This document shows positions 31,296 through 40,002 of a DNA stretch of 64,000 bases, piece by piece. The notes below the pieces were generated by a model. That model did not search any database. It was not told where the DNA came from and saw only the letters and a list, made by a program, of their open reading frames with translations. Made by a program: the position numbers and the translations under genes. Positions within the stretch are counted from its first letter, which is position 1; every line of letters begins with the position of its first letter. This DNA is from Chimaeribacter coloradensis (lineage in GTDB: Bacteria > Pseudomonadota > Gammaproteobacteria > Enterobacterales > Enterobacteriaceae): the NCBI RefSeq assembly GCF_002858715.1, contig NZ_PJZH01000006.1, positions 1-64,000 on the forward strand. Direction: 5' to 3'.

Positions 31296-32192
31296 TTACC
31301 GCCGGGTGGGCGTGTGCAGACGGGTGATGTCACGCCGGGGCGGCGCACCGAACAGGCGGGCATATTCGCGGCTGAACTGCGATGCGCTGGCATAACCCAC
31401 GGCAAACGCCGCGGACTCCGCGGAGAGCGGCCCGGCCAGCATCAGCCGCCGCGCCTCCATCAGGCGAAGCTGTTTCTGGAAGTTGAGCGGCGTCATGCCG
31501 GTCAGCGCCTTAAAATGGCGGTGAAACGCCGAGGCGCTGAGACCGGCGATGGCCGCCAGATCGCTGACGCGCAGCGGCCCGGCAAACTGCGTCCGCAGGG
31601 CATGGAGCGCCCCGGCCATCCGGCGCTGCGGCACCGTCCCGGCGATCTGCTGCGCCAGCGCACTGCCCTCTGGCCCGCTCAGCAACCAGTAGCCGATCTC
31701 CCTCATAATGCCCGGATAGAGCAGCGGGATTGCGCCGGGCGTGTCCAGCAGGCTCAGGGCGCGGGCCGCGCACGCCAGCAGCGGTGCATCAAGATCGACC
31801 ACAACGGCACCCCTGTCTTGCGGTGGCGGGGGCAGCGGCGCAGGAAGCGTTTCAGCGACCTCGCGCATAATGGCCTGGTCCAGCGCCAGCACCATGCTTA
31901 AATAGGGCGAGGCGTCATCCCCTTCCACCACCTGGCTGGTGCCCGGCATCTCCAGGCCCACCACCATCGCCTGACCGGCGCGGTAGGTCAGCTTCCGCTC
32001 ACCAAACGCCGTCCACTTCTCCCCCTGCACCACGATACAGAGCGCAGGTTTGTGGAGCAGGTGCGTGGGGTGCCGCTCGGTTTTTGCCTGCAGCAATATC
32101 ATGCCTTCAATGGCGGTATAGAACGGGCTGTGGCCGCCCATCCGGGCGATCTGTGTGCAAAGCGTTGCCCGTAAGTTATCCAGTGCCTGCAT
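31296..32192 (-). CDS. AraC-family regulator (AraC_N type)
   Basis: A 298-residue regulator. The N-terminal half is the AraC_N cupin-like domain (PALCIVVQGEKWTAFGERKL, YRAGQAMVVGLEMPG) common in regulators next to oxidoreductase genes. The C-terminal HTH_18 has VSDLAAIAGLSASAFHRHFK and the second HTH around SAAFAVGYASASQFSREYAR. ATG 32192 has AGGAG upstream; the 32231 start lacks one. It is divergent from the SDR gene at 32328 with 135 bp between them and probably activates it. Confidence 0.9.
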   Translation of the reverse strand: MQALDNLRATLCTQIARMGGHSPFYTAIEGMILLQAKTERHPTHLLHKPALCIVVQGEKWTAFGERKLTYRAGQAMVVGLEMPGTSQVVEGDDASPYLSMVLALDQAIMREVAETLPAPLPPPPQDRGAVVVDLDAPLLACAARALSLLDTPGAIPLLYPGIMREIGYWLLSGPEGSALAQQIAGTVPQRRMAGALHALRTQFAGPLRVSDLAAIAGLSASAFHRHFKALTGMTPLNFQKQLRLMEARRLMLAGPLSAESAAFAVGYASASQFSREYARLFGAPPRRDITRLHTPTRR

Positions 32193-32327
32193 CTTTACTC
32201 CTGTTGCGGTGCCGTACAGAGGAAGTACCACGCCGGGCAGGATCAGGCAAGAACCAGGCAGGTTCAGGTATTACGCCGCCCGGCAGGCGGGCATAGAGTA
32301 AGCCTTCCCCTGATTCGGAGAACAGCC

Positions 32328-33089
32328 ATGCTTAATACACCCCCTATTGCACTGGTCACCGGCGGCAGCCGGGGCCTGGGCCGCAGCACCGTCCTGGCGC
32401 TGGCCGCCCGCGGTATACCGAGCCTTTTTACTTACCACACCCGGCATGACGAGGCGTTAAACGTCACAGATGCCGCCCGGCAGGCCGGTGCCCGCGCCGT
32501 CGCCCTGCCCCTGGATACGGGAGCCTGCGACACCTTCGGCGCATTTGCGGTGTCGGTGCAGCAGGCGCTCGCGGAGTGGGGCGCAGACCGCATCGATTAT
32601 CTGGTGAACAATGCCGGCATCGCGCACCACAATACGCTGGCGCAGACCACGGAGCAGGAGCTTGACCGGCTGTTTGCGGTGAATTTCAAAGGGGTGTTTT
32701 TCCTGACGCAAACGCTGTTGCCGCTGATCAATGACGGCGGGAGGATAGTGAACATCTCCAGCGGCCTGACCCGTTTCTGTGTGCCGCAGAGCGGCCCCTA
32801 TGCGGCCCTGAAAGGCGCACTGGAGGTGCTGACGCGCTATCAGGCGCAAGAGCTGGGGCCGAGGCAGATCGCCGTGAACACCGTGGCGCCGGGTGCCATC
32901 CAGACCGATTTCAGCGGCGGCAGGGTGCGCGACAACCCGGAGGTTAACGCCTTTGTCGCGGGTGCAACGGCACTCGGCCGGGCGGGCGTACCGGAGGACA
33001 TCGGGCCGCTGATCGCCGCCCTGCTCTCTGACGCGGGCCGCTGGGTCAATGCCCAGCGCATCGAGGCATCAGGCGGTATGTTTTTATAA
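32328..33089 (+). CDS. SDR-family oxidoreductase
   Basis: A 253-residue classical short-chain dehydrogenase. TGGSRGLGRSTVLALA is the Rossmann GxxxGxG (residues 9-24), NNAGIAHH the NAG motif, NISSGL the catalytic Ser region and YAALKGALE the Tyr-x-x-x-Lys pair. EASGGMFL is the usual C-terminal end. CGGAGAAC precedes the ATG. It is the presumed target of the divergent AraC regulator; substrate unknown, of the 3-ketoacyl-ACP reductase-like group by sequence pattern. Confidence 0.88.
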   Translation: MLNTPPIALVTGGSRGLGRSTVLALAARGIPSLFTYHTRHDEALNVTDAARQAGARAVALPLDTGACDTFGAFAVSVQQALAEWGADRIDYLVNNAGIAHHNTLAQTTEQELDRLFAVNFKGVFFLTQTLLPLINDGGRIVNISSGLTRFCVPQSGPYAALKGALEVLTRYQAQELGPRQIAVNTVAPGAIQTDFSGGRVRDNPEVNAFVAGATALGRAGVPEDIGPLIAALLSDAGRWVNAQRIEASGGMFL

Positions 33090-33102
33090 CGCAGGCAAAA
33101 AC

Positions 33103-33133
33103 GGCACGGCCAGGATGCCATTCCGGCCGTGCC
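33103..33133. terminator. Hairpin downstream of the SDR gene
   Basis: GGCACGGCC and GGCCGTGCC form a 9-bp stem around a 13-nt loop. No T-run follows, so termination strength is doubtful. The rest of the gap to 33315 is AT-rich and holds nothing recognised. Confidence 0.5.
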
Positions 33134-33315
33134 TGGATTGATGCTCACAGGCGGCACAATGGTTAAGTGAAATAATTAGCGAATAAAGTATGTTGTAATT
33201 AATGATAGGAGATATGAATAATTAGCCTTCGCTTTTTTCCCTGACCGGGGGAAACCACAGGGCGGCGTGACAACGTCACCCTGTTTTTCCTTCATTCAGT
33301 AAGGTAAACACCGGG

Positions 33316-34038
33316 TCACCCATAATATGCCCCGTGCAGCCTGCATGCCCGGATACCGGCATTTTCCTCCAGGCACAGGGCGATGTCCTCCTCAAAACCG
33401 CGCTCCCGGAGCTCAACAGCGGAGGCGCATTCGCGCAACTGCCGCAGCGCCTGTTGCCGGTGGGCGTGGTAGGCCGCTGCGGCGGCCTGCGCCTCCGGGG
33501 AGGAATGTTCACGCCCCAGCGCCGCGATGATACCGCCCGCGGCGACATAATCTTCGACGGCGGGGCGCAGGATGCCGTCCGGCCATCGCTCCCCGCATGG
33601 GATAAGCAGGATGCGTTTATACGCCCGGCACGCCTCGGCCGTCGCAGCAAGGTTCCGGAAACAGCCGCTGAACACGGCAGGCACTTTTTCCCGCGCCCTG
33701 AATGACACCGCAGAACCATTGGGCGAAGGGAGCACCAGTCGATCCCCTGCGCTTAACCGCCGGATGGAGGCCGGTGACAGGCTATACCCTTCGCCCGTAA
33801 AGCGCCGCTCTGCGCTGGCGGTGAAGGCTCCCATCTGCCGGCCATACGCCTGCGCTGAGGCCTCTTTCCACGGATAGGGATAGATCCGCGCGCCGTTATC
33901 AACGGCCAGGCTGACGCAGGTGGAAAATGACATCACGTCCACAATCACAGCGCAATCCGCCTCACCGGCAAGGTACTCCACCGCAGGCAGCCCCCATTCA
34001 AGACGAACGTCAAATCGGTTTTGGCTGAACCATGTCAT
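33316..34038 (-). CDS. 2-phosphosulfolactate phosphatase (ComB-like)
   Basis: A 240-residue protein of the ComB family, Mg-dependent acid phosphatases first known from coenzyme M biosynthesis. It has VIVDVMSFSTCVSLAVDNGA, GEGYSLSPASI, LVLPSPNGSAVSF and LLIPCGERWPDGILRPAVED, the conserved Asp/Glu/Arg blocks. No other sulfolactate or coenzyme-M genes are in the window, and enterobacteria do not make coenzyme M, so the substrate is probably different. GGGGGAAACGTA precedes the ATG. Confidence 0.8.
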   Translation of the reverse strand: MTWFSQNRFDVRLEWGLPAVEYLAGEADCAVIVDVMSFSTCVSLAVDNGARIYPYPWKEASAQAYGRQMGAFTASAERRFTGEGYSLSPASIRRLSAGDRLVLPSPNGSAVSFRAREKVPAVFSGCFRNLAATAEACRAYKRILLIPCGERWPDGILRPAVEDYVAAGGIIAALGREHSSPEAQAAAAAYHAHRQQALRQLRECASAVELRERGFEEDIALCLEENAGIRACRLHGAYYG

Positions 34039-34185
34039 TACGTTTCCCCCGCTTCAGGTTGTATGCGCTATCTCTAATACGCTTTCATTCTGTCATAACC
34101 CGCAGGCTTTTCCCCGTCCGGTGCGTTGACAACCTCTCCCAAGCCTTTGATATTACCCCTTTACCCTAAAAAGGAGGTATGCACC

Positions 34186-34608
34186 ATGGAACTGACCGTC
34201 GCCCCTGACGTCACCGACGCTGACCGGGAAGCGCTTTTTACCGGATTACGCGGGTACAACCATCAGTTCATCGACACCGGCCACTGGGGGCAGTTTGGCG
34301 TCTATGCCCGCGATGCCGCAGGCACGATGACCGGCGGGCTGATTGCGTCACGCAAAGGGTTATGGCTCTGCATCGACTACTTATGGGTGAGTGAAGCGGC
34401 CAGGGGCACCGGGCTGGGCAGCCAACTGGTCGCGATGGCGGAACAGGAAGCGGTGCAAAGAGGCTGCCGCCATGCGCTGGTGGACACCCTCAGTTTTCAG
34501 GCGCGGCCTTTTTATGAAAAGCAGGGCTATGTGCTTCAGATGTCCCTGCCCGATTTCCCGGAGCGGGGAATGCAGCGGCACTATCTGACCAAGTCTGAGC
34601 TTATCTGA
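34186..34608 (+). CDS. GNAT-family N-acetyltransferase
   Basis: A 140-residue GNAT enzyme. [20 protein letters not shown] is the acetyl-CoA-binding R/Q-x-x-G-x-G/A motif (about 70-89), followed by [20 protein letters not shown], the C-terminal motif B with Tyr. ATG 34186 follows AAGGAGGTATGCACC, a near-perfect ribosome site. The longer frame from 34126 begins at TTG and is not favoured. It is divergent from the ComB-like gene. The acetyl acceptor is unknown. Confidence 0.88.
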   Translation: MELTVAPDVTDADREALFTGLRGYNHQFIDTGHWGQFGVYARDAAGTMTGGLIASRKGLWLCIDYLWVSEAARGTGLGSQLVAMAEQEAVQRGCRHALVDTLSFQARPFYEKQGYVLQMSLPDFPERGMQRHYLTKSELI

Positions 34609-34700
34609 GGGTGTTCAGGTAAAGGCAGGATGAAAGCGGCGTGTGAAGGAATCAGAAGGAAAACAGCGGCAGCCTGCGCCGCCGCTGTAGCATTAACACC

Positions 34701-36245
34701 TTACACCCGGAAGGTCTCGACCATGCCGCGCAAGGCGTGAACCTGCTCCGCCAGGGACTGGGAGGCGGTCGTCGACTCCTCCACCAGCGTGGCGTTGCTC
34801 TGCGTGACGCCGTCCATCTGGCTGACCGCCACATTAACCTGCGAGATCCCCTGCATCTGTTCGTTGGAGGCCAGCGCGATCTCATCCATCGCGTCCGCCA
34901 GCTCATTCACCCGGCTCACCACGCCCATAATGCTGGCGGCGGTGCCGTCTGCCACGGTGACGCCCTCCTGCACCAGTGTCGCCGCGGCTTCGATCAGGCC
35001 TTTGATGTCGCGGGCGGCAGTGGCGCTGCGTTGTGCCAGCGTGCGCACCTCGCCTGCCACCACGGCGAAGCCGCGGCCCTGCTCACCGGCGCGGGCCGCT
35101 TCCACCGCAGCATTCAGCGCCAGGATGTTGGTCTGGAAAGCGATGCCCTCAATGGTGCTGGTGATCTCCTGCACTTTGGCGGCGCTCAGGGAGATGTCCG
35201 CCATGGTTTTGGTCATCCTGCGCACGCTCTCCTCACCGTTGCGGGCGAGGGTCGCGGTCTCGCGCGCGGCACCGGCGGTGTGGGTGGCCCCGGCGGTATT
35301 GCTTTTCACCGTGGCGGTGAGCTGCTCCATGCTGGCGGCCGTCTCCTGCAGCGCGGCCGCCTGCTGCTCAGTACGCGCGGACAGCTCGGTGTTGCCGCGG
35401 GCGATCTCATCCGACGCCAGCGCCACCGAGGCGGAGGTCTCTTTGATCTGCGAGACGATCTCCCCCAGCCGGGTCTGCATCAGCGCCAGCGACGCCAGCA
35501 TACTGCTGCTGTCACCGTCACGCAGGGAGACGGCAGAGGTCAGATCGCCGTCGGCGATGGCAGCCGCCAGTGTCTGCGCCTGCGACGGCTCGCCGCCGAG
35601 CTGGCGCGTCAGCACCCGCACCGTCATATAACCGACGCCCGTTGCCAGCAGCAATGAGACAGCGGCCATAATGCCGAGGAACAGGCTGGCACGGCGGCTC
35701 TCTTCGCTGCTCTCCGCCACTGCGCCCCGGGCGTTCTGCAACTGCACCTCCGTCATGGCGTTCAGGGCGTTTTGCAACGTCCGCTGCGCCGGGCGTGAGA
35801 CGTTCATCAGGTAGGTGGTGGTCTCCTGCTGGAGGTTTTGCAGCCCGAGCTGCCCCGCTTTCTCAAAGCCGGTCATGGCCGGCCCCTCAGCCTCCACAAT
35901 CTTGCGGAACGCTTCCTGGCCTGCGGGCACGGAGTCGATGGCCATCATCCGCGCCATCTCTTCCCGGTTCGCAATAAACAGGCGTTTCTGGGTCTGCACC
36001 CGCTCCCATTCAGGCGCCATCTCTTTTGGGTCGGTCAGCAGCGCCAGGTTGCGCACCGCAATAGAGATGTCCCGCACGCTGTCCCGCATATCCAGCGCCA
36101 GTTTGTACTTTTTCATTTTGACGTTGACCACGTCGCTCATGCCGTCCTGGGCGTGGTTCAGGGCAGTGACGGCCACGCCGGCGCAAAGCACCAGCAGCAG
36201 GGTCAACAGGCCATAGCCCGCCGCAAGGCGTGTTGAAATTTTCAT
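34701..36245 (-). CDS. Methyl-accepting chemotaxis protein
   Basis: A 514-residue chemoreceptor. TM1 is LAAGYGLLTLLLVLCAGVAV, followed by a 4-helix-bundle periplasmic sensor (about 35-190, 4HB_MCP type), TM2 around GIMAAVSLLLATGVGYMTV, HAMP, and the cytoplasmic coiled coil. The signalling tip GIAFQTNILALNAAVEAARA and GEQGRGFAVVAGEVRTLAQR contacts CheA/CheW. There is no C-terminal NWETF-like pentapeptide, so it probably depends on assistance from other receptors for methylation. Monocistronic, leftward. The ligand is unknown. Confidence 0.93.
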   Translation of the reverse strand: MKISTRLAAGYGLLTLLLVLCAGVAVTALNHAQDGMSDVVNVKMKKYKLALDMRDSVRDISIAVRNLALLTDPKEMAPEWERVQTQKRLFIANREEMARMMAIDSVPAGQEAFRKIVEAEGPAMTGFEKAGQLGLQNLQQETTTYLMNVSRPAQRTLQNALNAMTEVQLQNARGAVAESSEESRRASLFLGIMAAVSLLLATGVGYMTVRVLTRQLGGEPSQAQTLAAAIADGDLTSAVSLRDGDSSSMLASLALMQTRLGEIVSQIKETSASVALASDEIARGNTELSARTEQQAAALQETAASMEQLTATVKSNTAGATHTAGAARETATLARNGEESVRRMTKTMADISLSAAKVQEITSTIEGIAFQTNILALNAAVEAARAGEQGRGFAVVAGEVRTLAQRSATAARDIKGLIEAAATLVQEGVTVADGTAASIMGVVSRVNELADAMDEIALASNEQMQGISQVNVAVSQMDGVTQSNATLVEESTTASQSLAEQVHALRGMVETFRV

Positions 36246-36354
36246 GGAGATTTACCCGAGTGATTAATTAGCCCTGTTACTATCGGCCTGCGGAAAAAAA
36301 GCTACAGGCGATTTTGCAGCCATCATTGGATAAAAACGGGGGCGGGGGCAGGCA

Positions 36355-36380
36355 TAAAAAAAGCGCGCAGGGTGCGCGCT
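36355..36380 (-). terminator. Rho-independent terminator of the porin gene
   Basis: AGCGCGCA/TGCGCGCT stem with a 3-nt loop. On the minus strand it is followed by a run of about seven T, 30-60 bp past the porin stop codon. Confidence 0.9.
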
Positions 36381-36415
36381 CCGGGCATCCCCGGCGGGTG
36401 CCGGGGACAGGGGGA

Positions 36416-37567
36416 TCAGAAGTCGTAACGCAGGCGCACGAGGTTCATGTCGCCGAGGTTGTCGGTGCTGGAGGTGAAGACGTGCTCGTAATCCACACGG
36501 AAACCGTAGTCGAGCTGGAAGGTGATGCCGACGCCGTTGTCGATGCGCTGGTAATCACGGTCGTTCACGTACTCCAGACGGTCACCCATCACGTACGGCA
36601 TCACGGTCTTCAGGCCGTACTGCGCCACCGGGATGGTGTAGCCCGCCAGGTATTCGATGCCCCAGGCATCACCGGCGAAGTAGTTGTTCACGTCCACTTT
36701 CTTGGTGGTCAGGAAGTTCTGGTAGTAGCCGCCGCCAAAGACGAAGGTCCAGTTGTCCGGCTTCCAGCTCAGGGAGGTGCCGTAGATGTTCTGGTCGTAG
36801 TCTTTCGACTCGTCGTTGCCGTGGTCACGCATCTCGGCACGGGTGTAGTTCCACGCCGCACCCCAGGTCAGGTCTTTGGTCAGGTGGTAATCCACGCCCA
36901 GTGAACCGCCGCCCTTGCGCTTGTAGCGCAGGCCGTTGCCCGGCAGATATTCGTCATCCGCGAACAGGTAGGAGGCGTAAACATCCGCGTCGCCGAAGGT
37001 GTTTTTGTACTTCAGCATCTGGCGGGAACGGTAGGAGCCGTCGTAGTCACCGTTGATGCCGTTGCCCGGTGCCTGGGCCAGCATGTCGTAATCCCAGATG
37101 TCGGTCTTGGAGCCGACAACATCGTAGTAAACGCTGTTTTGCTGGCCAAAGGTGAGTTTACCCCAGGTTTTGCTCTGGAAACCGGTGTAAAGCATACGGC
37201 GGCTGGTGTCGTGCGCGTTGTCGGCGTAGTGGTTGTCCCAGTTGAACAGCGCCGGGATGTTCACGCCCAGCTCGTAGTAACCCACCCAGCTGACGTCGTC
37301 AAACAGGTAGTAATCTGCCAGGAAGCGGAAACGGGTGCCGCCGTCGAAGCCGTTACGCTTATAGGAGCCGTTGTCACCGCCGCCGGTCATGTTGTTGAAC
37401 TGCGGGCGGATACTGCCGCCAACGGTGAAGTTCAGGCGGCTTAACGGGTTACCCGCCTGCGGGTCTTGTTTAATCAAGGTGACTTCAGCGTGCGTCACAA
37501 AAGAAGTGGTGCCCATTAACAGACCCAGGCCAACGGCCAGGGAGAGTTTGCGCTTAGTTGTTAACAT
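36416..37567 (-). CDS. General porin (Gram-negative porin superfamily)
   Basis: A 383-residue outer-membrane beta-barrel. Signal peptide LSLAVGLGLLMGTTSFVTHA ends about residue 27. The mature part has alternating aromatic strands, GKLTFGQQNSVYYDVVGSKT (a PEFGG/loop 3-like constriction region with acidic residues), many Tyr/Trp girdles and the terminal Phe needed by the BAM complex (VRLRYDF). It is somewhat longer than OmpC/OmpF-type signatures and diverged, so it may be a substrate-inducible porin. Separate promoter region 37568-37948 and its own terminator. It lies near a sugar-oxidation cluster and may feed it. Confidence 0.88.
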   Translation of the reverse strand: MLTTKRKLSLAVGLGLLMGTTSFVTHAEVTLIKQDPQAGNPLSRLNFTVGGSIRPQFNNMTGGGDNGSYKRNGFDGGTRFRFLADYYLFDDVSWVGYYELGVNIPALFNWDNHYADNAHDTSRRMLYTGFQSKTWGKLTFGQQNSVYYDVVGSKTDIWDYDMLAQAPGNGINGDYDGSYRSRQMLKYKNTFGDADVYASYLFADDEYLPGNGLRYKRKGGGSLGVDYHLTKDLTWGAAWNYTRAEMRDHGNDESKDYDQNIYGTSLSWKPDNWTFVFGGGYYQNFLTTKKVDVNNYFAGDAWGIEYLAGYTIPVAQYGLKTVMPYVMGDRLEYVNDRDYQRIDNGVGITFQLDYGFRVDYEHVFTSSTDNLGDMNLVRLRYDF

Positions 37568-37948
37568 TATGATGTAGCCCTGTTTAAAATTGCTATGTAT
37601 TTGGCGGGCAGATAATAACGTGAGAATTGTGACAGTAAATCGATCTTATGGGGTGAAGTTCCCTGTTTTTGCCATATAAAAGTTAACTAAATATGTATTC
37701 AGAATTACTTTCACATAAAGATGGTTATTTTGTGACATATTTAGCTTAAGTTATGCGCCCGCCGTGACTATTTTTTCCTTAATGCAAATTTTTTACTGTG
37801 TAACAGAAAGGTAAAAAAAAGCGCCTGTCAGCACAGAAAATAAGCAACGACGGGGCGGCAGAAACGTTACGCGGGTGGGGCGCACGCTGCCCGGTAAACA
37901 GCCGGTGGGTATACCGCCGGCCATACTGGGCATGGCGCAAAAACAGGG
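37568..37948. other. AT-rich promoter region of the porin gene
   Basis: A 381-bp gap between the leftward porin and the end of the tetR gene. It is rich in A+T from about 37570 to 37800, with repeated TTTTTGCC, TTTTGTGACATATTTAGC and TGTGACAGTAAATCG elements that could be CRP- or Fnr-like half sites; none forms a full palindrome. No gene. Confidence 0.45.
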
Positions 37949-38620
37949 TTACGGCCTGATCCAGGCAGCGATGCACTCTTTCATCACCCGCAGCCGCTCA
38001 TCCAGTGCGGCTTGCTCACCCAGATCTTTTTGATAGAGGATTGACAGCGTGGACTGGTTAATCAGGTAGAAAAAGCCAAGGGCGGAGATATTGATGTTCA
38101 GTTGCATGACGTCAATGCCGTCCCGCACTGTGCCTTCCGCCCGGCCACGCGCCAGCAGGTGCTCGGTGATGCTGATCCAGCTCCGGTTAATCTCCACCGT
38201 TGAGCCGGAGGTTTTAAGGTGGCGCGCTTTCAGCTGGTTCTCACTGTTGAGCAGGCGGATAAACTCCGGGTTTTTTAAATAGTAGTGCCAGGTGAACTCG
38301 ACCAGTTTCAGGATCGCCTCGTTGGCGGGAAATGCCGCCAGATCAAGCGCCGCCTCCTGCTCACGGATGTCACGGTAGGCCGCTTCCAGCACCTGGGTAA
38401 ACAGCACATCTTTGTTAGTGAAATAGTAATAAATCAGCTGCTTATTGGCGCGGGCGCGGGCAGCGATGCTGTCTACCCGCGCGCCGTCAAACCCCTTTTC
38501 AGCAAACTCTGCGTGGGCCGCCTGCAAAATGCGCTGCTGCTTGTCGGCTGCATCATAGTTATCCCTGATACTCCTGATGACCACTCGGGTTCCCTCACTG
38601 TTTTTTGCGCGTGTCAGCAT
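37949..38620 (-). CDS. TetR-family transcriptional regulator
   Basis: A 223-residue repressor. The TetR_N helix-turn-helix is ILQAAHAEFAEKGFDGARVD then SIAARARANKQLIYYYFTNK, the latter with the YYYF core. The C-terminal ligand domain has HYYLKNPEFIRLLNSENQLK. It resembles the RutR/YcdC-like group. It is divergent from the Gfo/Idh/MocA operon starting at 38847. The 226-bp region between them holds two NGGTT-type palindromes (38666-38681, 38733-38748), its probable operators. The ligand may be a sugar-pathway intermediate. Confidence 0.9.
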   Translation of the reverse strand: MLTRAKNSEGTRVVIRSIRDNYDAADKQQRILQAAHAEFAEKGFDGARVDSIAARARANKQLIYYYFTNKDVLFTQVLEAAYRDIREQEAALDLAAFPANEAILKLVEFTWHYYLKNPEFIRLLNSENQLKARHLKTSGSTVEINRSWISITEHLLARGRAEGTVRDGIDVMQLNINISALGFFYLINQSTLSILYQKDLGEQAALDERLRVMKECIAAWIRP

Positions 38621-38665
38621 TATAGTGCCCTATTTTCCGGGGTAAACAAGCCGGCAATCATTTTC

Positions 38666-38681
38666 AACCAACTAGTTGGTT
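38666..38681. promoter_or_regulatory. Perfect 16-bp palindrome, probable TetR operator O1
   Basis: AACCAACTAGTTGGTT is a complete palindrome, 46 bp upstream of the tetR start and in the tetR/dehydrogenase divergent region. Half-site AACCAAC. Confidence 0.8.
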
Positions 38682-38732
38682 ATGTGAAACCGATCAATAT
38701 CAGAACAGGATTCAGCTTCTATAGTGATGCCA

Positions 38733-38748
38733 TCAACCGGTTGGTTGA
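38733..38748. promoter_or_regulatory. 16-bp palindrome-like repeat, probable TetR operator O2
   Basis: TCAACC and GGTTGA flank GGTT; the second copy of a TCAACC...GGTTGA arrangement also present around O1. Centres are 67 bp apart, about 6 helical turns, allowing cooperative binding. Confidence 0.7.
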
Positions 38749-38846
38749 ATGAGTATGGCGCATTTACCGCGCCGGTGATCCTGAGTGACCAGGGCGTTAT
38801 GACGCCCGCATCACATCCCTGACAATCTCTACCCTGAGGCGAATGA

Positions 38847-39998
38847 ATGGCGCAGATTCCCGTTGGCATCATCATGCATGGCGTGACCGGACGGATGGGT
38901 AAAAACCAGCATCTGATCCGGTCAATTGTGCAAATCCGTGAACAGGGCGGCGTGTTGCTGGCAAATGGCGATCGCCTGATGCCCGACCCGATCCTGATTG
39001 GCCGCAACGAAGAGAAAATTGCCGCGCTGGCGCAGGCCCACGGCATTACCCGCTGGGGCACCAATGTGGATGAGGCGCTGGCCAACCCCCATGACATCAT
39101 CTTCTTTGATGCCGCCACCACGCAGGCGCGCCCTGCCCTGCTGAAAAAAGCGATCGCCCACGGCAAACATGTCTACAGCGAAAAACCGGTCGCCCTGGGG
39201 CTGGAGGAGGCGCTCGATCTCTACCGCACCGCCCGCGAGAAAGGGGTATGCCACGGCGTGGTGCAGGACAAACTCTGGCTGCCCGGCCTGCAAAAGCTGC
39301 GCCTGCTGAACGAGGCGGGGTTCTTCGGCAAGGTGCTGTCAGTACGCGGCGAATTCGGCTACTGGGTGTTTGAGGGCAACCTGCAGCCCACCCAGCGCCC
39401 CTCCTGGAACTACCGCAGTGATGAGGGCGGCGGCATCATTCTGGATATGATCTGCCACTGGCGCTATGTGATCGACAACCTGTTTGGCGAGATAAAAAGC
39501 CTGAGCTGCATCGGTGCCACACACATCCCTGAGCGGTGGGATGAACAGCAGCGCCCCTACCGGGCCACGGCTGACGATGCGGTGTATGCCACCTTTGAAC
39601 TGCACAACGGCGCAATTGTGCAGATTAACAGCTCATGGTGCGTGCGCGTGCGGCGTGACGATCTGGTGACCTTCCAGGTGGATGGCGTCAACGGGTCGGC
39701 CGTGGCGGGGCTGACGGACTGCTACACCCAGGCCGCCGTCAACACCCCGAAACCGGTCTGGAACCCGGACGTACGCCAGACCCACAACTTTTTCAACGAC
39801 TGGGCCACCGTGCCTGACACCCAGGTCTATGACAACGCCTTCAAGGTGCAGTGGGAACTTTTTTTGCGCCATGTCTGGGGCGAAGGCGACTACCGCTGGG
39901 GCTTGCTTGAAGGGGCGAAAGGGCTGCAACTGGTCGATCTGGCGCTGAAAAGCTGGCGAGAGCGCCGCTGGGTCGATGTGCCCGCGCTGGAGGGCTGA
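38847..39998 (+). CDS. Gfo/Idh/MocA-family sugar dehydrogenase
   Basis: A 383-residue NAD(P)-dependent oxidoreductase. GIIMHGVTGRMGKNQHLI is the N-terminal Rossmann GxGxxG-like motif, IAHGKHVYSEKPVALGLEEA has the EKP catalytic Lys, and GGGIILDMICHWRYVID supplies the Asp/His pair (about residues 192-206). The C-terminal beta-sheet domain follows. Such enzymes oxidise inositols, hexoses or 3-position of sugars/glycosides. GAGGCGAATGA precedes ATG 38847. It is the first gene of a four-gene operon: dehydrogenase, TIM barrel, MFS, DUF993. Confidence 0.9.
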   Translation: MAQIPVGIIMHGVTGRMGKNQHLIRSIVQIREQGGVLLANGDRLMPDPILIGRNEEKIAALAQAHGITRWGTNVDEALANPHDIIFFDAATTQARPALLKKAIAHGKHVYSEKPVALGLEEALDLYRTAREKGVCHGVVQDKLWLPGLQKLRLLNEAGFFGKVLSVRGEFGYWVFEGNLQPTQRPSWNYRSDEGGGIILDMICHWRYVIDNLFGEIKSLSCIGATHIPERWDEQQRPYRATADDAVYATFELHNGAIVQINSSWCVRVRRDDLVTFQVDGVNGSAVAGLTDCYTQAAVNTPKPVWNPDVRQTHNFFNDWATVPDTQVYDNAFKVQWELFLRHVWGEGDYRWGLLEGAKGLQLVDLALKSWRERRWVDVPALEG

Positions 39999-40002
39999 GA
40001 AG

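Noticed and set aside
34126-34185. Longer GNAT start
   Set aside because: It begins at TTG without a site; ATG 34186 has AAGGAGGT.
37570-37740. CRP or Fnr site before the porin
   Set aside because: Only half sites such as TGTGA occur; no full palindrome with the right spacing was found.
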